A stretch of DNA of 61,406 bases from Kordia sp. (GCA_002733415.1 NVVR01000066.1:1-61406); one strand, 5' to 3'. Positions 43,065 to 53,635 are shown, counted from the stretch's first letter. Numbers and translations: made by a program. The notes: a model not told the origin generated them from the sequence alone.

Positions 43065-45116
43065 ATGGCAATCTTAAGCAAGATACGTGAACAATCAATT
43101 TTTTTAATTTTCATTATAGCATTAGGTCTATTTGCATTCCTAATTGACCCAACAAAATTGATCGATTTTTTCGCAAATGGTGGAACTAAAGAATATGTAG
43201 CAAAAGTTAACGGAGAAGTTATCCGTAGAGAAGCATTTGCAAAACAAGTTGAAGCCGGACAAAGAGGCGGACGACAAACTAGCTTACAAGTTGCTAACAA
43301 TGTATATAACCAAGAAGTAACTAGAATTCTTATTCAAGATGAATTAGAGAAATTAGGTATTACAGTTGAAAAAGACCAAATGTGGGAACTTTTTAAAAAT
43401 AACTACAGTAACCTAGCTCAGTTTAAAAATGAAGACGGTGAATTTGATGAAGGTAAATTAAAAGAATTCATTGAAACTCAAGTTGAAGCGAATCCAAAAG
43501 CATGGGAAGCTCAAGAAGAGAGCATTGCTTTTAACGGCAAACAACAATTATACTACGCTTTAATTAAAGCAGGATCTTTACCTACTGAAAAAGAAGGTGA
43601 ATTAGCATACAAAATGCAAAATGATTTAGTTGACATTAAGTTTGTTCAATTACCATATTCTAGCATTGCAGATTCAACTATTACAATTTCAAAAGATAAA
43701 ATTCAAGGATATATCAATGCTCATAAAAATGAGTTTAAAGAAGAAGCTAACGCTGCGGTAAGATACGTGTACTTTGAAGAGAAGCCTTCAAAAGAAGACG
43801 AAGATGTTGCAAAAGCAAAAATAAACGGATTACTTTCTTCATTAAAAACGGCTACTGATCTTGAAAGCTTTGTGAATGAAAACTCAGCAATCAAATATGA
43901 CAGTATCTATAAATTAAAATCAGCTTTAGAAGCTCCTATTCAAGCTTTAGTAGATTCTATGGCAATTGGGGAAACTTACGGTCCATTTACTACTGGAGAG
44001 TTTACAAAAATAATGAAGTTAACAGGTACTAAGTTAGCGCCATCTGTAAAAGCTAGTCATGCATTAATTACTTATGAAGGAGCTCAAAGAGCTAACCCAG
44101 ACGTAAAAAGAACAAAAGAAGAAGCGCAAGCCTTAGCTAATGAGTTATTAGTAAAAGCTAAAGCTAACGGAACTGACTTCGCTGCTTTTGCAACGGAAAA
44201 TTCTGACGGTCCTTCTGCATCAAAAGGAGGAGACTTAGGATGGTTTTACGAAGGCCAAATGGTTCCTAAGTTTAACGACTTTGTATTCGCTAACAAAAAA
44301 GAAAGCATTGGTTTAGTTGAAACTGACTTCGGTTTTCACATCATTAAAGTTATTGACACTAAAGAAGAAAAGAAATACCAAGTAGCAACTGTTGCTACAG
44401 AAGTTATAATACATCAAAAAACTATCGATGCATTATATGCTGAAGCTAGTCAGTTTGAAGTCGAAGCTAACGCAAGTAAATTTGACGAGAAAGCAACTGA
44501 AAAAAATTATGCTTTACGTCCGGTTAACAAAATCACAAACTTATCAGAAAACTTACCTGGTTTACAAGGAACACAACGTAACATCGTTCAATGGATGTTC
44601 AATAGCGATACTAACGTAGGTGACATCAGAAGATTTGACATTAACGGTAGTTACGCAGTTGTTCAAGTTACTGGTAAAAAAGAAAAGGGATTAATGTCTA
44701 CAGAGGATGCTTCTTTTAAAGTATTACCAATCTTGAGAAATCTAGAAAAAGCAAAATTATTAAGAGACAAAATATCATCGACTACTTTAGCTGATATTGC
44801 AGCAAACCAAAAAACAACTGTTAAAACTGCTAATGCAATAAGTATGAGCAACCCTACTTTACCTGGAGCAGGTAGAGAGCCTAAAGTTGTAGGTACTGCA
44901 TTTGCTTTAGAAAACGGACAAGTTTCTGGATTGATTGACGGTGTTAATGGAGTGTATAAAATTGAAGTAACTAAACACACTGAAGCTCCAAAAATGGATT
45001 CATACAAATCTTACGCTAAAGCCCCAGCAAACAATATAAACGCTGTTGGGAGTAAGGTAATGGAAGCTTTAAAAAAGAAAGCAACTATTGAAGATAATAG
45101 AGCTACTTTTTACTAA
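43065..45116 (+). CDS. Membrane-anchored peptidyl-prolyl isomerase (SurA/PpiD-like)
   Basis: A 683-residue protein with an N-terminal membrane anchor (residues 11-30, FLIFIIALGLFAFLID) and a large periplasmic part. The SurA_N-like chaperone region is at about 40-190. A parvulin (PPIC) domain at about 335-435 has the signature VKASHALITYE, GGDLGWFYEGQMVPKFNDFVF and FGFHIIKV. The architecture is that of PpiD, a folding helper for exported proteins at the inner-membrane exit. A strong terminator follows. Core gene with no oddities. Confidence 0.9.
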   Translation: MAILSKIREQSIFLIFIIALGLFAFLIDPTKLIDFFANGGTKEYVAKVNGEVIRREAFAKQVEAGQRGGRQTSLQVANNVYNQEVTRILIQDELEKLGITVEKDQMWELFKNNYSNLAQFKNEDGEFDEGKLKEFIETQVEANPKAWEAQEESIAFNGKQQLYYALIKAGSLPTEKEGELAYKMQNDLVDIKFVQLPYSSIADSTITISKDKIQGYINAHKNEFKEEANAAVRYVYFEEKPSKEDEDVAKAKINGLLSSLKTATDLESFVNENSAIKYDSIYKLKSALEAPIQALVDSMAIGETYGPFTTGEFTKIMKLTGTKLAPSVKASHALITYEGAQRANPDVKRTKEEAQALANELLVKAKANGTDFAAFATENSDGPSASKGGDLGWFYEGQMVPKFNDFVFANKKESIGLVETDFGFHIIKVIDTKEEKKYQVATVATEVIIHQKTIDALYAEASQFEVEANASKFDEKATEKNYALRPVNKITNLSENLPGLQGTQRNIVQWMFNSDTNVGDIRRFDINGSYAVVQVTGKKEKGLMSTEDASFKVLPILRNLEKAKLLRDKISSTTLADIAANQKTTVKTANAISMSNPTLPGAGREPKVVGTAFALENGQVSGLIDGVNGVYKIEVTKHTEAPKMDSYKSYAKAPANNINAVGSKVMEALKKKATIEDNRATFY

Positions 45117-45140
45117 TAGTAGTTTTTACACAAAATTAAA

Positions 45141-45168
45141 AAGTCCCTTGTTCAAGGGACTTTTTTTT
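45141..45168 (+). terminator. Terminator of the PpiD-like gene
   Basis: Stem AAGTCCCTTG/CAAGGGACTT with a TT loop and eight T following, 24 bp past the stop codon. Confidence 0.85.
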
Positions 45169-45554
45169 GGTTATAACTTAAAGGGACTTCCTAAGTTACC
45201 TAACTTAAAAAACATTTATACCATATAATTGTACCAATTCAAATCCCCCAATTAAATAGTTCCTTTTGGACTTATATCTCGCTTTAAAATAGAACCGGAA
45301 CTAGACTTGCTTTTATTTTTAAACTCATCTAAACCAAAAATAATCCAATTTCCTTATGAGGATCTTGAAATTTAATCAGAATTAAATGGCATCAAAAAAA
45401 ATATCCGCTATAATAGCGGAGATTTTTACCCCAAAAAAACTTACTTAATCCACAATTTCTTGTGGACTATACAAAGATACAAAATTAACACATGTAGAGA
45501 AACACCTATTATAAGGTGTTTTTACAACCACTATATTTAGGTATGTGAAAAAAA
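45169..45554. other. Intergenic region with three small hairpins
   Basis: Between convergent genes. It holds TCCGCTA-TAA-TAGCGGA with trailing T at about 45402-45424, TCCACAA-TTTC-TTGTGGA at about 45450-45468, and AACACCTATTATAAGGTGTT at about 45505-45526, the last probably terminating the minus-strand NlpC gene. No ORF supported. Confidence 0.4.
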
Positions 45555-46313
45555 TTAACCCTTACTAGGTATTTTAAGCACCATTCCTGGAGATAAACTA
45601 GTACCCGAAAGCTTATTGTGATTTATGATGTTTAAAGCAGATACGCCTTCGTATTTTCTAGCAATCGCGTACAATGTATCTCCTTTTTTTACCACGTAAG
45701 TAGCTGAACTATTATCCTTACTAGGTATTGATGCAATTCCACCTTTCCCTTTTATACGTCTTACTTGTGAAAATGCACTAGACCAATACCCTTCTCTTAA
45801 AGAAGAAATCATCACCCCTCTTGAAGAGGACGAATGTATAAATTTCACATCACGACTATCAACACTAACTACTAAGCCAACGTGATTAATACTACGTCTA
45901 CCCCCCGTTTTAAAGAAAACTAAATCTCCTTTTTGAGCTTTTGCTTTTGAAACCCTAACTCCTTTTTTAGACTGAGCAATCGAAGTGCGAGGCAAAGCAA
46001 TATTACCTGACTTGAATGATGTAAACATCAAGCCCGAACAATCCATCCCTTTTTTAGAAATCCCTCCATGTTTATATTTAGTGCCCTTATAACTAAGTGC
46101 CTTTCTAATAATTTTATTAGTAACACTTGTCGATACAACAACCTCACTGCCTGAAGAAATAGTTGTTCCATCATCATTACTTGAAGGAATCGGTTTTTTA
46201 GTAGTATGTGTTTTTTGTTTAGATGAAGGCGACTTAGATGTTACCACACGCTTACTAGAACTACATGAAACCAAAAAAACAATAACCACTAATGAAACTA
46301 TATATTTAATCAT
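45555..46313 (-). CDS. NlpC/P60 lipoprotein with LysM domain
   Basis: A 252-residue envelope lipoprotein (lipobox LVSC, Cys17) with a Ser/Thr/Lys-rich linker. An NlpC/P60 peptidoglycan hydrolase domain at about 65-185 shows catalytic Cys in MDCSGLMF near residue 92 and His in INHVGLVVS, with a further His in VKFIHSSSSRG. A C-terminal LysM repeat (YVVKKGDTLYAIARKY) ends the protein. It likely cleaves stem-peptide bonds during wall growth, anchored to a membrane and to peptidoglycan. The stop of lpxB upstream lies only 3 bp from its start, so the two are co-transcribed. Confidence 0.9.
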   Translation of the reverse strand: MIKYIVSLVVIVFLVSCSSSKRVVTSKSPSSKQKTHTTKKPIPSSNDDGTTISSGSEVVVSTSVTNKIIRKALSYKGTKYKHGGISKKGMDCSGLMFTSFKSGNIALPRTSIAQSKKGVRVSKAKAQKGDLVFFKTGGRRSINHVGLVVSVDSRDVKFIHSSSSRGVMISSLREGYWSSAFSQVRRIKGKGGIASIPSKDNSSATYVVKKGDTLYAIARKYEGVSALNIINHNKLSGTSLSPGMVLKIPSKG

Positions 46314-46316
46314 ATC

Positions 46317-47432
46317 TTAAAATATTTTATGAGCCGTGATTAGGGCTGCTGTATTTTCACTAGCACCAGTCCCGCCAAGTTTTTGTTCTAACTCATAATA
46401 ATCATTAAACATTTGTGTCCTATAAGAAGGGTCCAATATGTTATTCAATTCAATTTTTAGGTTCTTAACATTAAAATTTTCTTGAATCAATTCCCTTACT
46501 ACTTCTTTGTCCATTATTAAATTTACCAAAGAAATATATTCCAAGTTCACTATTCTTTTTGCAATTTGATAAGAAATACTACTTGCTTTATAACATACTA
46601 CTTGTGGCACTTTAAACAATGCCGTTTCCAAAGTTGCTGTTCCTGATGTTACTAATGCTGCTGTAGAAAAACTCAACAGGTCATACGTCCTATTAGAAAT
46701 AAAACTGATGTTATGGTCATTAATAAATTGCTTGTAAAAAGAAAACTCTTGACTAGGAGCTCCAGCAATAACAAACTGATAGTCCTTGAAATCATCAACA
46801 ACAGAAAGCATTATAGCCAGTATTTTTTTTATCTCTTGCACCCTACTCCCAGGCAATAATGCAATAATTGGTTTATCACTTAAATTATGTTTTTTCCTGA
46901 ACTCCGATTCATCAACCAACTCCTTGTCATTAATTGCATCCAATAATGGGTGACCAACAAAATGAACTGGAAAATTATGCTTGGTTTCATAAAAGTCTTT
47001 CTCAAAAGGAAGTATCACATACATATGATCAACATCTCTTTTTATAGCTTTAATTCTATTTTCTTTCCAAGCCCATATTTGAGGAGATATATAATAATGA
47101 GTTTCAAACTTCAATTCCTTTGCCCACTTCATTATCCTAAAATTAAACCCTGGATAATCTACAAAAATAATTTTATCAGGATTGTACTCCGTTAAATCTT
47201 TTTTACAAAACGATATATTTTTAGTGATGGTTCTCAAGTTGATTATCACTTCCAAAAAACCCATAAAAGCAAGTTCCTTATAATGCTTTACCAAAGTACC
47301 ACCAACAGACTGCATTAAATCACCACCCCAGAATCTAAATTCAGCATTGCCATCTTTTTGAAGTATTGCCTTCATTAAATTTGACGCATGTAAATCGCCA
47401 GATGCCTCCCCTACAATAATGTAATACTTCAT
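46317..47432 (-). CDS. lpxB: Lipid-A-disaccharide synthase
   Basis: A 371-residue GT19 glycosyltransferase that joins two acylated glucosamine units in lipid A synthesis at the inner membrane. Visible family features are GEASGDLHASNLM at residues 8-20, YISPQIWAWKENR near 117-129, LLPGSRVQEIKKI near 193-205 and TSGTATLETAL near 262-272. Length matches the family. It shows that the host has an LPS outer membrane. It lies in a minus-strand run with the NlpC lipoprotein, a small membrane protein and surE. Confidence 0.96.
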   Translation of the reverse strand: MKYYIIVGEASGDLHASNLMKAILQKDGNAEFRFWGGDLMQSVGGTLVKHYKELAFMGFLEVIINLRTITKNISFCKKDLTEYNPDKIIFVDYPGFNFRIMKWAKELKFETHYYISPQIWAWKENRIKAIKRDVDHMYVILPFEKDFYETKHNFPVHFVGHPLLDAINDKELVDESEFRKKHNLSDKPIIALLPGSRVQEIKKILAIMLSVVDDFKDYQFVIAGAPSQEFSFYKQFINDHNISFISNRTYDLLSFSTAALVTSGTATLETALFKVPQVVCYKASSISYQIAKRIVNLEYISLVNLIMDKEVVRELIQENFNVKNLKIELNNILDPSYRTQMFNDYYELEQKLGGTGASENTAALITAHKIF

Positions 47433-47550
47433 TCTTTTAATTTAAATCTATTAATTACACCAACTAACAATAAATACGTGTGTCAACCTAAGCTTGTTTT
47501 TTATTCTAATAGCGTAGCTATTTTATTCTTTTACCGGACAGATGAACACT

Positions 47551-47844
47551 TTACAAAAAGTAAAACCCATAAGCTGTAAACGCAACTAACATCGTAGCTA
47601 AAAGTACACCTCTAGCTCTATAATCCATATCTTTTTTTAGAAACAGAAAAAACACAATCAAATTTGCAATTGCCCCTAGAGCAAGTAACATCCATAAATG
47701 CCCTTCTGCTTTGAATAACTGAAAAGTAGCTTCTATACTTTTTCCTTTAACTCTTGATAATATTACTGTACAGATAAACACTCCAATAATAGATGAAATA
47801 ACACCTGTTATAAACCCTTTTAAAACTTCTTGTTTAATCTTCAA
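47551..47844 (-). CDS. Small membrane protein (97 residues), hypothetical
   Basis: Three hydrophobic segments (about residues 10-30, 48-68, 78-96) with a charged KIKQEVLKGF start. No family recognised. Its start overlaps the end of surE by 11 bp on the same strand, and lpxB follows 119 bp later, so it is a member of that operon. Similar small proteins occur at this position in flavobacteria, I believe, but I cannot name one. Confidence 0.7.
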   Translation of the reverse strand: MKIKQEVLKGFITGVISSIIGVFICTVILSRVKGKSIEATFQLFKAEGHLWMLLALGAIANLIVFFLFLKKDMDYRARGVLLATMLVAFTAYGFYFL

Positions 47845-48601
47845 AATTCCAAGTATTTAATTTTTGTATAAAATGATGAGCCGTTAAATCAAATTGAACA
47901 GGAACTATAGTTGCATAATTGTTTTCTAAAGCATACAAATCCGTATCCTGCCCTTTATCTAAATTTACAAATTCACCCGTTAACCAATAATATTCTTTTC
48001 CTTGTGGACTAGTTCTTTTATCAAATTCTTCAATCCAATTTGCTTTAGCTTGTCTGCAAACTTTTATTCCCTTTATAGGTTCTTTCGGAAAGTTTACATT
48101 CAACACCACTCCATCAGGCAAACCGTTTTCTAATACATTTTTTGTAATAGTTCTAATGTGTTTTTTTAATGGTTCAAAATCAGCATTCCAACTATGATCT
48201 ACGGACGAAAACCCAATTGAAGGAATTCCTTCAATACCAGCTTCAATTGCAGCACTCATAGTGCCTGAATAAAGCACATTAATAGCTGAGTTAGAACCAT
48301 GATTTATTCCTGAAACACATAAATCTGGCTTTCTATCTAAAATTTCATTTACTGCAAGTTTCACACAATCAGCAGGAGTCCCCGAACAACTGTATTCTAC
48401 TTGCGCATCATCTTTTTTAGTCAACGCTTCAATATGTAAGGTGGAGTCTAATGTTATCGCATGCCCCATCCCACTTTGTGGACTGTTAGGCGCTACAACA
48501 TAAACATCACCTAACTCGTTCATCACCTCTATTAAAGCTCGGATTCCCGGAGCAGTAATTCCATCATCATTTGTTACTAAAATAAGTGGTTTATCGCTCA
48601 T
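47834..48601 (-). CDS. surE: 5-prime/3-prime nucleotidase SurE
   Basis: About 255 residues from the ATG giving MSDKPLILVTNDDGI; an upstream in-frame start would add seven residues. The catalytic start motif VTNDDGITAPGI carries the two metal-binding aspartates, and GTPADCVKLAV and SGINHGSN form the rest of the SurE signature. It removes phosphate from nucleoside monophosphates and is linked to stationary-phase survival. First gene of the surE, small membrane protein, lpxB, NlpC run. Confidence 0.95.
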   Translation of the reverse strand: MSDKPLILVTNDDGITAPGIRALIEVMNELGDVYVVAPNSPQSGMGHAITLDSTLHIEALTKKDDAQVEYSCSGTPADCVKLAVNEILDRKPDLCVSGINHGSNSAINVLYSGTMSAAIEAGIEGIPSIGFSSVDHSWNADFEPLKKHIRTITKNVLENGLPDGVVLNVNFPKEPIKGIKVCRQAKANWIEEFDKRTSPQGKEYYWLTGEFVNLDKGQDTDLYALENNYATIVPVQFDLTAHHFIQKLNTWNFED

Positions 48602-48739
48602 TTTTTTATATTTGTTATTCAAATGCTAAAGTACAAAAATAGCTACTAATAAACCGCTATGCTCCTTTTAAGAAAATTTTATGAGCAGATTAGTCACTTT
48701 GGCTTGATATTTTCAGTAACTTAGATACACAGACAGTTA

Positions 48740-50902
48740 ATGACACGATTTATGATAAAGAATTTCAAAATAGCCACTCTGGTATGCTTAATTGCTATTA
48801 CTTCTTGCAGTTTTACTACAAAGACATTTGACGACCCTAATAAAGATAAATTATTACTTGAATTAATTAGTTACGTTTTAGGACAATGGCACTATAGCCC
48901 GTCAGAGATAAATGATCAATTCTCAGAAAAAGTTTTTGACGATTTCGTTAACTCTCTTGACCCATTAAAAAGATACTTTTACCAATCTGATATTAAAGAT
49001 TTTGAAAGGTTCCGTTCGGATATTGATGATCAGATAAAAAATAAAGACTTATCTTTTTTCAATTTAGTTTATGGCAGACTGATGAAACGAATGAAAGAAG
49101 GTGAAAACTTATCTTTTGAATTAATTGAACAACCATTTGATTATTCTAAAGAGGAAGTGCTAAATACTGATTATGAATCGCTCTCTTATGTGAAGTCAAA
49201 AAAAGAAATGAAAAACCGATGGAGAAAGCAATTGAAATATTCTACCATTGATAATTATGATGATGAATTAACCGAGGATACTGTAACAAACGACAGTATT
49301 GTTTCCGATAAAAAAGCACCAAAAAAGAAAATAAATAAAACAGCAGCTGAAAAAGAAGCTAGAGCTAAAACCAAAGAGTTTTTAGTAGATTATTACGACA
49401 TCATGAGGGATTTGGAGCGCAAGGATTGGTTCTCCAATTATCTTAATTCCATAGTTGAAGTTTTTGATCCTCATACTGCATATTACGCACCAAAAGACAA
49501 AGAACGTTTTGACCAAGACATGTCTGGTAAACTAGAAGGTATTGGTGCACGTTTACAAAAAAGAAATAACGAAGTAAAAATAATGTCGCTTATTTCTGGA
49601 GGACCTGCATGGAAAGGGAAAGAATTGGAAGCTGGAGATATCATCCTTAAAGTAGCCCAAGAAAAAGATTTAGAACCAACAAGTATTGTTGGTATGCGAT
49701 TAGATAATGCTATAAAACTAATTAAAGGACCTAAAGGAACCATAGTTAAACTTACTATTAAAAAAGTTGACGGAACCACTAAAGTCATTCAAATAGAAAG
49801 AGACATTGTACAGCTTGATGAAACATACGCTAAAAGCTCATTAATCAAAAAAGAAAACAGGACATTTGGAATTATTAACCTTCCAAGGTTCTATGTTGAC
49901 TTTAAGGATTACGATAAAAGTAGAAATGCGGCGTCTGATGTTAAAAAAGAAATCATCCGTTTGAAAAAAGCAGGAATGGAAGGTTTGGTAATTGATTTAA
50001 GAAACAACGGAGGAGGATCATTACAAACTGTTGTTGACATGACAGGACTATTCATTAAAGACGGACCAGTTGTACAAGTAAAATCATCAGGAAAGAAAAA
50101 AGATGTTTTAAAAGACAATGATTCTAGTATAATTTGGGATGGACCATTAGTGATATTAGTAAACGAATTATCAGCTTCAGCTTCAGAAATTTTAGCAGCA
50201 GCTTTACAAGATTATAAACGAGCAATCATTATAGGTAGTGCTCAAACTTTCGGAAAAGGAACCGTTCAAAACGTAATGGACTTAAACCGATTTATGAGAA
50301 ATAGTAGTTTTGGTGATGTTGGCGCATTAAAACTTACCACTCAAAAATTCTACCGAATTAACGGAGGTTCTACACAATTAGAAGGGGTAAAAAGCGATGT
50401 TGTTGTAGTTGACAGATACAGTTTTATTGACGTTGGAGAAAAAGATCAAGACAACCCATTACCTTGGGATAAAATTGACCCTGCAAACTACACTGTTTGG
50501 GATGGGTTTATCAATTACGAGGAAACAATAAGCAACAGTAAAGCACGCATGAGCAACAACGCTCAATTACAATTAATTGAAAAACAAGCTAGATGGATTA
50601 AAAAGCAATCTGATGAAAAAGAGGCTTCTTTAAACTACAGTGATTATTTAGCTGAGAAGAAAATTATAAAAAATACTGGGAAACAATTTGATGCCATAAG
50701 GAAATATAAAACAGACTTATCGTTCACTTCATTACCTTACGAAACTCAATTAATAGAAAAAGATTCTGTTTTAGGTAATAAAAGAAAAGATTGGCATAAA
50801 TACTTAGCCAAAGATGTTTATATTGAGGAAGCTGTAAATGTTTTAGATGATTTACAAATCAATAATATTAAAATTAAACAAAAAGTAGTTTTAAAAAACT
50901 AG
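48740..50902 (+). CDS. Carboxy-terminal processing protease (S41, Prc/Tsp-like)
   Basis: A 720-residue periplasmic protease. The N-terminus looks like a lipoprotein signal (lipobox ITSC); the second Met (MIKNF) is a plausible alternative start. An N-terminal helical region with a DUF3340-like part is followed by a PDZ domain (about 255-345, LISGGPAWKGKELEAGDIIL) and the S41 catalytic core with IDLRNNGGGSL, the Ser in LSASASEILAAAL and the Lys in FGKGTVQ. It ends with a C-terminal Tsp-type region. It degrades or trims envelope proteins by their C-terminus. The permease gene starts 8 bp later. Confidence 0.93.
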   Translation: MTRFMIKNFKIATLVCLIAITSCSFTTKTFDDPNKDKLLLELISYVLGQWHYSPSEINDQFSEKVFDDFVNSLDPLKRYFYQSDIKDFERFRSDIDDQIKNKDLSFFNLVYGRLMKRMKEGENLSFELIEQPFDYSKEEVLNTDYESLSYVKSKKEMKNRWRKQLKYSTIDNYDDELTEDTVTNDSIVSDKKAPKKKINKTAAEKEARAKTKEFLVDYYDIMRDLERKDWFSNYLNSIVEVFDPHTAYYAPKDKERFDQDMSGKLEGIGARLQKRNNEVKIMSLISGGPAWKGKELEAGDIILKVAQEKDLEPTSIVGMRLDNAIKLIKGPKGTIVKLTIKKVDGTTKVIQIERDIVQLDETYAKSSLIKKENRTFGIINLPRFYVDFKDYDKSRNAASDVKKEIIRLKKAGMEGLVIDLRNNGGGSLQTVVDMTGLFIKDGPVVQVKSSGKKKDVLKDNDSSIIWDGPLVILVNELSASASEILAAALQDYKRAIIIGSAQTFGKGTVQNVMDLNRFMRNSSFGDVGALKLTTQKFYRINGGSTQLEGVKSDVVVVDRYSFIDVGEKDQDNPLPWDKIDPANYTVWDGFINYEETISNSKARMSNNAQLQLIEKQARWIKKQSDEKEASLNYSDYLAEKKIIKNTGKQFDAIRKYKTDLSFTSLPYETQLIEKDSVLGNKRKDWHKYLAKDVYIEEAVNVLDDLQINNIKIKQKVVLKN

Positions 50903-50909
50903 CATATAA

Positions 50910-52019
50910 ATGTCAGGAAAATCAAGCTCACTAAGTAGTTTAGCGCTCCAAAAATTCAAACGAGATTTTTGGGGCGTTTTAAGTTTGGGGTACATCATCA
51001 TTTGCGGAATCATTGCGGTTTTTGCTTATGCTTTCGCTCCAGACAACTCCCAAAATGCGAATCAAATGCATTTATCTATCCACTCTAAACCTCCAGGTTT
51101 TACAACACAAATGCTTACGATTCCTTCTGAAAACAAACTGGAGCAATCTTTCTTCGACAAACTTTTTTTCGGAACAAAAACACGAAGTACTGAACTACCA
51201 ATTTCAAGTTACAGAATCCATAACAACCAATTGTTCATTACTCCATACTCAGAAATTAAAGCATCACAACTTGAAAAAACATTTGAGTTAAATACTTTTG
51301 GAACTATTTCAAACTGGAAACAAATTACAAACAAATATATTGATTCAAAAACATTTTATTTAGGAACAGACAAATACGGGCGAGATTTACTAAGTAGAAT
51401 TTTGATAGGCGCTAGGATTTCCTTTTTTATCGGTTTTATAGCTGTGTTTATTTCTCTTGTTATAGGAATATTCGCTGGAGCATTAGCTGGTTACTATGGC
51501 GGAAAAATTGATGCATTTATCATGTGGATTATAAACATTTCTTGGTCTATCCCCACTTTATTATTAGTAATTGCAATTACATTAGCCTTAGGAAAAGGAT
51601 TCTGGCAAGTATTTATAGCCGTTGGACTTACTATGTGGGTTGAAGTTGCAAGAGTTGTTAGAGGGCAAGTATTAGGTGTGAAAAAAATGCAATATGTAAC
51701 TGCTGCTAGAGCTTTAGGTTTTACTGATTTCAGAATAATATTTAAACACATATTACCGAATATTCTAGCACCAGTAATTGTTATTTCAGCAGCAAACTTT
51801 GCTGGAGCCATATTAATTGAAAGTGGATTGAGTTTTTTAGGAATAGGTGCACAACCACCTACTCCAAGTTGGGGTGCTATGATTAAAGATCATTATTCTT
51901 ATATCATTTTAGGTAAACCATATTTAGCAATCATACCTGGTGTTGCTATTATGAGTTTAGTAATGGCTTTTATGCTTATTGGAAATGCACTGAGAGATGC
52001 ATTGGATGTCAAAAATTAA
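50910..52019 (+). CDS. ABC transporter permease (OppC/DppC-like)
   Basis: A 369-residue inner-membrane permease with an N-terminal OppC_N segment (about 12-40), a soluble insert of roughly 110 residues, and a binding-protein-dependent permease domain with the coupling motif ARALGFTDFRIIFKHILPN near 260-280. Family members take up oligopeptides or nickel. The matching binding protein, partner permease and ATPases are not next to it, a dispersed arrangement I regard as typical of flavobacteria. It is translated almost directly after the protease gene and may serve peptide recycling. Confidence 0.88.
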   Translation: MSGKSSSLSSLALQKFKRDFWGVLSLGYIIICGIIAVFAYAFAPDNSQNANQMHLSIHSKPPGFTTQMLTIPSENKLEQSFFDKLFFGTKTRSTELPISSYRIHNNQLFITPYSEIKASQLEKTFELNTFGTISNWKQITNKYIDSKTFYLGTDKYGRDLLSRILIGARISFFIGFIAVFISLVIGIFAGALAGYYGGKIDAFIMWIINISWSIPTLLLVIAITLALGKGFWQVFIAVGLTMWVEVARVVRGQVLGVKKMQYVTAARALGFTDFRIIFKHILPNILAPVIVISAANFAGAILIESGLSFLGIGAQPPTPSWGAMIKDHYSYIILGKPYLAIIPGVAIMSLVMAFMLIGNALRDALDVKN

Positions 52020-52340
52020 TGTTAAGCATATATATACTAAGATTGTATGTAATTGTAAATACCTTCCTATTATCTCTATTATCCACACTTAACAGTTGAG
52101 TAGTGCATTTAAAACTTTAGTTAGTTTAACCCTTATGTCAGATTTTTTCATTTTAAATACACTTCACTCACTGCAGTAGAATTTTTCATAAAATATTCTA
52201 CTGTTTAAAAACAAAATACCCCTTCATAATTCTTTGTTGCGTTAAATAGTTCCCTTCCTTGTCATTTGTTACCCTAGTTATTTAAATAAAAAAAACACTG
52301 ATAAGTCACTAGAAAAAACACCTGTATAAAACACAACATA
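52020..52340. other. Intergenic region with one hairpin
   Basis: Between convergent genes. CAGTAGAAT (52174-52182) pairs with ATTCTACTG (52195-52203) and is followed by TTTAAAA; it may be a weak terminator for the permease gene. No ORF or repeat of note. Confidence 0.45.
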
Positions 52341-53633
52341 TCAGTCATTAAGAACATTTTTTAACCTTCCCAAAAACCGCTCTGTTAATCTTAGGTCATC
52401 AGTTATAATTTCAGCAGTTCCAGACATTTCATGTTTAAAATCTAGTGTTGTTTTATAACTGGTAATTAACTTTTGAGGTAGCGATACATCTACTATGTAA
52501 TTACCTTCCTTTGTTGTGACTTCTGAAATATGCGTAACAATTCCTTTTAATACACCATACTCAATTTCTGGATAATTATTTAAGCTAACATTGACTATTT
52601 GTCCGATTTTAATTTTTCCAGAATTCAATACCGGAACCAATAATTTTACTACAAACGAATGGGATTCTTGAGGAACGATAGTAAATAGTTGATCACCAAC
52701 ATTTACATACTGATTAGTACTCCAGAAATTTAAAAAAGATACTGATCCATTTATATTAGATTGCAATACATATTTATATTCCCAGTCATAAACAGCTTTT
52801 CTTAATTGATTAAAGGCGTGAATTGCATTTTTAAAAAGCATGGTTTCATTACCAATATTACTTGACCTTTCAGAATTAAAATCATACTTAGCATTACCAA
52901 TTCCTTCCTTTAATTGAGAAATAGCAGAAAGCGTATTTTTGTAATTTCGTTCTGATTGCAAAAGTTGTAATTGTTTACTTTCATGCTCCTGTTCTGAAAC
53001 GACTCCTTTATTAAAAAGTTGCTGATATCGATTTGCATCTTTATGCTTAAATTTCAACTCTTCTTTTTGAATAGCTTGTTGGTTTTCTAAAGTATTTAAT
53101 CGAATCTGTAATTCATGAGAAGTATTTTTATGAGATAATTTTTTATTATTAAACGGCTTTTCTTTATTGTTTATGCTATAAAGCATATAGCTGTTTTCGA
53201 ACATAGCGTAAGCTGTATCTATCTCTCCTAAAAAAAGAAGAGGAGCATGTTCAATAGGAAAATAAATAGTTCTTGTATTTACAAATGTCGAGTCTATCAA
53301 TTGCTTCAATAACTGTACATCTGAATATTTAGCTGCATTTTCTATAATAGCCAAATATGAATTCATTGAAACTACCTGGTTATTTTCAACTAATAAATGC
53401 TGTAGTTTCCCACTGTTTTTAGCATACTCTTTTTGTGGAGGGTTTTCTGTTGTTAATGTTGCTTGAGCCTCTATAATATCAGGATATTTAATAAACCAAC
53501 TCATAAACAAAAATAAGGCTATTACCACACATAGTAAAGCACTCCCCGAACGAACAGTCCAATTAGGTACTGCAGTAAGAATATCTTGTACTTCTTCACT
53601 ACGAAGGTTGAAATTATCGGTGTTATTTGGCAT
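52341..53633 (-). CDS. HlyD-type membrane fusion protein
   Basis: A 430-residue periplasmic adaptor with a single N-terminal membrane helix (about 31-50), a biotinyl-lipoyl-like lead-in (LQHLLVENNQVVSMNSYLAII), a long coiled-coil hairpin (about 165-285) and a C-terminal beta-barrel part (GQIVNVSLNNYPEIEYGVLKGIV). It links the ABC exporter to an outer-membrane channel, which is not encoded here. Its start codon follows the exporter's stop by 2 bp, so the two are co-translated. Together with the precursor peptide gene upstream it forms the export unit. Confidence 0.9.
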   Translation of the reverse strand: MPNNTDNFNLRSEEVQDILTAVPNWTVRSGSALLCVVIALFLFMSWFIKYPDIIEAQATLTTENPPQKEYAKNSGKLQHLLVENNQVVSMNSYLAIIENAAKYSDVQLLKQLIDSTFVNTRTIYFPIEHAPLLFLGEIDTAYAMFENSYMLYSINNKEKPFNNKKLSHKNTSHELQIRLNTLENQQAIQKEELKFKHKDANRYQQLFNKGVVSEQEHESKQLQLLQSERNYKNTLSAISQLKEGIGNAKYDFNSERSSNIGNETMLFKNAIHAFNQLRKAVYDWEYKYVLQSNINGSVSFLNFWSTNQYVNVGDQLFTIVPQESHSFVVKLLVPVLNSGKIKIGQIVNVSLNNYPEIEYGVLKGIVTHISEVTTKEGNYIVDVSLPQKLITSYKTTLDFKHEMSGTAEIITDDLRLTERFLGRLKNVLND

Positions 53634-53635
53634 GA